Shown in pieces: positions 59,077 to 64,000 of a stretch of 64,000 nt of DNA. The notes beneath the pieces are model-generated. The model did not search any database and had not been told where the DNA came from. It saw only the letters and a list, made by a program, of their open reading frames with translations. How positions within the stretch are numbered: the first letter of the stretch is position 1; every line of letters starts with the position of its first letter. Origin of the DNA: Adenanthera pavonina (lineage: Eukaryota > Streptophyta > Magnoliopsida > Fabales > Fabaceae); the NCBI GenBank assembly GCA_026686845.1, contig JAIVEN010000019.1:30198501-30262500 (forward strand), read 5' to 3'. The translations under genes were made by a program, and so were the position numbers.

Positions 59077-60047
59077 CTGTATCAAAACAAAAATGAACGA
59101 ATGAATGAATAAAATAGGTGGGAAAAAAGGATAAATTAAAACAAATGAAGGAAGTGAATAAGACCATGCCAGAGTTCAATCTCATTTGAAGAAAAAATAA
59201 TAGGAAATTAACTTCGGTGAGATCTCCAAGCTCACTATATTTTGAAAACATTCATGGCAGCTTATGCAGAAAAGTTCCATGTCACATTTTTTTCCGTAGC
59301 TTGTTTTTCGTAAGTGAACTATTCTTCCTTCAAAATATTCACAAGGAAGAGCCGAATTCTGGTCAGAATTCTTTAAGACGACTCATTTCTGCTCAGAGAA
59401 ACCACGTGTGGAACTATAAACTAATTAGTTTGAGAATTCAAATTAAAACGCAAAATAGTTCTTTCAGCAAAAAATTCTCTTTCAGCTAGCTTCCATATCA
59501 GGCTGAACAAAGAAGAAAAGTAGAAAATGTTGAGCTTCAGAAGTTTATAGCTGGCCATTGGCTACAACATATGTACGTACCTAACATTACTAGTCTGAAC
59601 TCAGGTATTTCTAAAAGGAAATTTAGTTTTCTTATGTCAATGTTACATTTTCGAAATAATCCGAACAAATTCTCTGGACAAATAGAAGTTCCCCCACGTG
59701 AAACACTGACGTATTTAACACACACTACTGTAGACAATTCTTAACCGCGATTGTATCCAACTCAAACTTGCACAAGTTGCTCAGAGCAGGATTCTCTAAA
59801 TCACAGCATCAAGAATTGATCGAGTTTACTGTGACGCCAATTCAAACTCAAGATATCGTAAATCACGACTTCAAAAAATTGATCGATGTTACTGTAGCTC
59901 CAATTCGAACTCAAGATATAATCACTGCTCCAAAAACATGATCGAAACTACTGTGACGCCAAAATCACATGTGTCGGCGATCATTGCGGTGTGTGTGAGT
60001 TCGATTCAATCATTGGAAAGCAGATAAACGGAGAGAGAGAAAGTTAC
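59077..60047 (-). other. RGLG 5'UTR intron
   Basis: On the minus strand a good donor (GCAG|GTAAC) is at 60047 and an acceptor (ACAG|GTCAAA) at 59077, joining a non-coding first exon (upstream of 60048) to the exon with the start codon. The intron is 971 bp and holds CACGTG at 59403-59408 and 59695-59700. It is inferred from splice consensus only. Confidence 0.55.
59798..59970 (-). repeat. Three ~60-bp imperfect tandem repeats in RGLG 5'UTR intron
   Basis: Units begin AATCAC at 59798, 59860 and 59920. Each then has 'CAA...TGATCGA' followed by 'ACTGT(G/A)', and the first two share 'CTCAAGATAT'. The third is partial. Lengths are 62, 60 and ~51 bp. Confidence 0.7.
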
Positions 60048-60327
60048 CTGCAAATGGAAGAGGCGGCAGCAGCTAGAGAGAGCAGAAAGAAAGGTCAAAA
60101 CGATTGAGGAGCCTCTGGTTTTCTAAAGCTTTTTTATGTTGATTTGTAGCTTCCTTTGCGTCTGCTTTTGGGCATTGGAAAGTTGTTGAGTTTGGGGGAC
60201 AATGAGAAAGAGAAAGGTCATAGCCATTTTTCCATGACCAGTAACAATACATATAATATAATAATTCTGTTGATCCGCCTTTTTGATGCGTGCACTCGTT
60301 GGACTTGTTTCTTTTGTGAACTCAGTT

Positions 60328-60340
60328 CACGTGGCCACGT
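60328..60340. promoter_or_regulatory. G-box / ABRE-like pair upstream of RGLG
   Basis: CACGTG at 60328-60333 is followed by CCACGT at 60335-60340, about 200 bp upstream of the first (non-coding) RGLG exon. bZIP and bHLH factors, including ABA-response factors, bind such sites. Further CACGTG copies are in the 5'UTR intron. Since RGLG proteins act in ABA signalling, ABA-linked transcription is a reasonable inference. Confidence 0.5.
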
Positions 60341-60399
60341 TGATAGTGTCGCGGAAGGCGCATTATCCATTTTGTATTGAATGCTTGCTTGCTTTTCTC

Positions 60400-62059
60400 A
60401 ATTTCTTTCCTTCTAAGAAATCTTCCAACTCATTGCCTAATTATCCACTACTGATGAAGAATTATTGCCAATACAAAATTATAAATAAAGACTAATCATG
60501 TTTTTTTTATTCTTTAATTTAATTTAACTGGTGAAATTCCCCTTGTAATTTTTCAAGCAAAATTATAATACGGACACACTGGTCTATTTTCGAGAGCATT
60601 TGAGAAGGATAAAAACTGGAGAAAGTCGTCGAGACGAACAGTAGTAGTAGTAGAGCTGGAACGAGCTAATTTGATGGTGGCCTAAAAAAGAAGGAACTAG
60701 CTGTTTGATGAGTAATGATTGAGTTATATGATTAGCGCGGAATCGAGGAAAGGCTTGCGGAATATTGTGTTGAATTTTGTGTAAAAAGAGGTTTAATATA
60801 TATTTTTTAAATATTTTTTAATGTTAGTGTCTACGATAGTCCTACCAAAAAAAAAACTCCCACTATACATAAATAAAACGATTAAAAAAATTGGCTACCG
60901 GGAAAAAATAATACAACTCTTCTATATAAAAACTTTCTATACACTAACCACACACAGTAAAGGTATTTAATTATTTGTTGGCTAGGTTTGCTTTAGTTTC
61001 CAACAAAAATCAAATCAAACCAAACTAATTGATTTGACATTTTTTTTAATATTTTTATTTTATTTTTAATTAATTTGATTTAATTCCAAATTCAATTTAA
61101 TTTATTTTAGATCATGTTGAATAATTTTTTTTAAAAAATATTATCTACTTTAAAAATTAAATTAAATAAGTTCTATATAAATACTTTATAAATATAAATT
61201 ATATCTAAATATTTTACTAAATATGAGTATTTTATGTAAAATTTATTGATTTCTTTACATATTTATTTTTTTTTATAGATTCACATAATTAATTATAACA
61301 ATATAATTATCTATATTCTTTCTTTTAGACCAATAAATATCTTGTTCATGAGTTTTTTTACTTTTATATGTGAGGAAACTTGTATTAATGAATATTATAA
61401 AAGAAAATATATTAAATAAATATAATATTTGTATTTAAAAAAAGTATAGCATATTTAGTTTGGTTTGGTTCAGGTTTTAGAAACTTAAAATCGAACCAAA
61501 CCAAATCCAGCAGATTCTATAAATATAAAAACTGAAATATACCTTATTTTAATTTAGTTTTAATTAGTTTGTATCGGATTGGTTCTGTTTAATCAGTTCT
61601 AAAAACCCTTATCGCACAATATTGTCTCAACAAGAAAGTTTAAAAATGTAAAAATAACAAAAATGAAGCTAACCTAAACTTATTCAAGGGCCATAACTCC
61701 TTTCCTATATAGGAGCATTATAACAGAAAATACATATCCCTTTTTATCATCATTATTGCAAGTAGGTTTCTTTAAAAAAAAAAAAAACTGTTTGCGGCAA
61801 TACACTTTCACTCCCATTGTTTTACAACTAGTTCAAATATTGCTTGGACAAATTATATGTGGTATTAAAATATTGTTTACTATAATCTGTAGAAAGTCTT
61901 GTATTAAAAACTATGACGAGTATAGAGTTTCAGTCATCTAATCATTTTACTTTTAAATTTATATGTGATATTAAAATATTATTTACTATAATAGATATCT
62001 GCTTCATGCATGATGTAAGAGACAATAATTTAATAAACAAAAACTTATTAGCCAACTCA
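60400..62059. other. Intergenic AT-rich region; possible fold-back repeat
   Basis: No gene is supported. Between about 60990 and 61610 the ends carry inverted 'AAACCAAAC' versus 'GTTTGGTTTGG' motifs around AT-rich DNA, a look common in plant MITE-like repeats. I cannot define exact ends. Confidence 0.35.
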
Positions 62060-62221
62060 GGGATAATTGGGTTTTGAGAACAAAAAAATAAAGGTATTTA
62101 GTTTTCGGTACCAAAATTGATTTTTTTGTGGGGGTGAAAATTGAATTTTTTTAAAAAAAAATCAATTTGGTACCAAAAATCAAGTATCTTCATTTTTTTT
62201 GTTCCAAAAACCAATTATCCC
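62060..62221. mobile_element. Fold-back (palindromic) element
   Basis: 162 bp forming a near-complete hairpin: GGGATAATTGG at the left pairs with CCAATTATCCC at the right, and GGTACCAAAATTGATTTTTTT near 62108 pairs with its near-complement before 62180. The loop is about 62134-62148. There is no coding potential, and it resembles a small fold-back MITE. A target duplication is not certain. Confidence 0.6.
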
Positions 62222-62228
62222 AACTTAT

Positions 62229-62570
62229 TACTCCCTCTTTTTTAAAATTATGGTTGTTTTAGACTTTTTTTTTAATTTCAAAATTTTTGTTGTTTTAGAT
62301 ATCAAAGGCCTAGTCAATTTTTTCCAACTATACCATCATTTAATAGTTATATGAATAATTATTTCAATTAACTATAATTAGATGTTTTTCTTATCAATTA
62401 ACACTTATTTTTTTCACATATTATCTTTCTTTTCTATTAATCTTATTTCTCATTCTCTCTTTTAACTAAGAGGGGATTGAATGATGGCATTTTATTGATA
62501 ACGTATAGTAATATTTTATATTAATTTATTAATTATGTGCTATATTAAACTACAATAGTTTTGAAATGGG
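62229..62570. repeat. Stowaway-like decayed MITE
   Basis: The left end TACTCCCTCTTTTTTAAAAT resembles Stowaway termini. An inverted, decayed counterpart (complement ACCCATTTCAAAACTATTG) is seen near 62545-62570. AT-rich interior. Confidence 0.4.
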
Positions 62571-64000
62571 TATAACATATGAAATAAGAAATATATATTT
62601 ATAAAAGTAGTGTGCTATGTTTTTTAATCTATTTCATCGTGAAACACACTAAAAAACTCAGTAAATGACAGTAATTTATAAGTTACATACAAATCTAAAT
62701 AACCCAAGTAAAGTAAAAATTGACCGATAGGTCTTCCAATGACATTCTTCTTCTTCTTCTTCTTGTTTTCATGGATGGTAACGATGACACGTTATCCTGC
62801 AAGAAATGAAGAGAAAGGAAAGCTATACTAATAAGATAATCTCTCCATTGAAAGCTCGAAAGTTGAGAAGTTCAAGTTTATTATAACTTTTTAAACATAT
62901 GCATAAATATTTATTTTTTCGGTAGCAAATGTGCCTAACTTAGAGTTTGATTTAAAAGGATCAATGTTTATGTAAATATGTTTAATATACAGCACGATAA
63001 TGAACAAGCTTATTTTTCAAGTGATTACGTTGGTAGTGACGACGGATATTATAATCTGTATAAGAAAGTCTTGTATTGGAATGAGTCTAACAGGTTACAT
63101 ACTCAAAACATATTTTCATTTTGACTTAAAACTATTGAATGAATTTTTGGCCAAAAAAAAAACTACTGAATGAATTACAATTATAATTGCAAAGTCGTTA
63201 CTCTTTGTTTTTCATTTTACAAATTTTGAGAATCTATGCCATGTTTGCTAAATATATATAACTCGAAAGACTGTGCATTATAGTAATATTGATTTCAGTT
63301 AGTTGCTTGCATGTATATTTTATAGAAGCCATCAGATAAAACAGAAGGAGCGTCAATAGCATTCTAAATTGGGCTTCTCGGGATGGAAAAATAGCGTCTC
63401 CGTTCAAATTTGGACATGGGCCGTTTGTTCAGATCCAGAACGGGTCAAATTTTTTTCTCAACGGATTACTGTCGTTTTTTGAAGCACATCAGCCATCACC
63501 AACAAGTCAAAGGTATAAGCATATAATTAAACTTTGTGAATTATAACTCCTTTTTGACAAGAGAAAAGTTAGGTAAATGGAGTTTTGGGGATTTACCAAG
63601 CTCATGTTAAACTTCACGATTCAGATAAAAAAAATGTTTACAAAAAAATTAACAAGTTATCTGCCAACAAAATCCTCATGTAAGTAATTAATGAGATTTG
63701 AACCTTTGAACCTACACCCATGAGGGTTACAATCAAAATCTTTACCAATCGAACAAATTTTTGCTAAAATGAGTATAACTCTTTATATTCAAAAGACATG
63801 CTACATGAGATAGGTATCTTAAAATTTTTTTTATTAGGGAATCAAGAAGTGAATGTCTTCTACTTTTGAAGTTTCTTGATTTATGTGTGTTATTTTTGTG
63901 CATTGGCCATGCTAATATATTTTTTTTGTATCATTCCAATTTTATCAAATATCTTCTTTGTATATATAGTCTTCTACTTTTAGAATTTCATTAGTACCTG
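62571..64000. other. Intergenic, no gene seen
   Basis: AT-rich. Contains a (TTC)n microsatellite near 62746-62763. No coding region or RNA gene is recognised. Confidence 0.5.

Noticed and set aside
60156..60495. Two short plus-strand frames upstream of RGLG
   Set aside because: They overlap the likely RGLG promoter, have no domain, and contain the G-box cluster.
1..64000. CRISPR array, operons or bacterial contamination
   Set aside because: No spaced direct repeats of the right form; all genes are spliced and plant-like.

Overview
This is plant nuclear DNA. Genes carry many short exons with GT/AG introns, intergenic DNA is AT-rich, and the transposable elements are plant types: Ty1/copia elements primed by initiator tRNA-Met, RTE- and L1-type LINEs, a tRNA-derived SINE, and Tourist- and Stowaway-like MITEs. 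The protein families (type IV GATA factor, RGLG-type RING/copine ligase, plant-type TOP3A with a C-terminal GRF finger) point to a flowering plant, most likely a eudicot. The species cannot be told from the sequence alone.

Layout. (1) 1-1380 holds MITE-like debris upstream of the first gene. (2) 1486-28689 (+) is a complete 24-exon DNA topoisomerase 3-alpha gene (915 codons, phase-consistent throughout). Intron 18 is 16.4 kb because of nested copia retrotransposons: element A (minus strand, 9886-19477), element B nested inside A (10743-15598), a solo LTR of family C also inside A (17222-17449), and element C (plus strand, 19569-24503). All four have matching 5-bp target-site duplications. (3) 29.7-30.5 kb holds two MITEs. 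(4) 31897-32337 (-) encodes a small two-pass membrane protein of unknown function. (5) 35060-35626 (+) is a single-exon GATA transcription factor. (6) 38314-52270 (+) is the complete 30-exon catalytic subunit of DNA polymerase delta (1087 codons). An RTE-type LINE lies in intron 11 and a SINE sits directly upstream of the last exon. (7) 52.6-54.2 kb holds an L1 3' fragment and a Stowaway-like MITE. (8) 54394-59057 (-) is an 11-coding-exon RGLG-type E3 ubiquitin ligase (431 codons) with a 5'UTR intron; it is convergent with the polymerase gene. (9) 60.4-64 kb is AT-rich intergenic DNA with fold-back repeats and no gene I can support.

How the genes relate. TOP3A (dissolution of recombination and replication intermediates) and POLD1 (lagging-strand synthesis and repair) are both S-phase genes, lie about 10 kb apart on one strand, and each carries two E2F-type sites (TTTCCCGC or its complement) just upstream of the start codon. 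The GATA factor and RGLG ligase are regulatory genes with no visible link to that pair.

Exon maps were read by eye from splice consensus, phase and family conservation. All three multi-exon genes sum to whole codon numbers and end in a stop codon, a strong internal check. I see no CRISPR array, operon or prokaryotic feature, and no clearly undescribed system. The most unusual observations are the SINE whose target duplication re-created a branch-point-like motif in POLD1, a duplicated splice donor in RGLG, and a 177-bp tandem duplication that adds a stop codon to element A.
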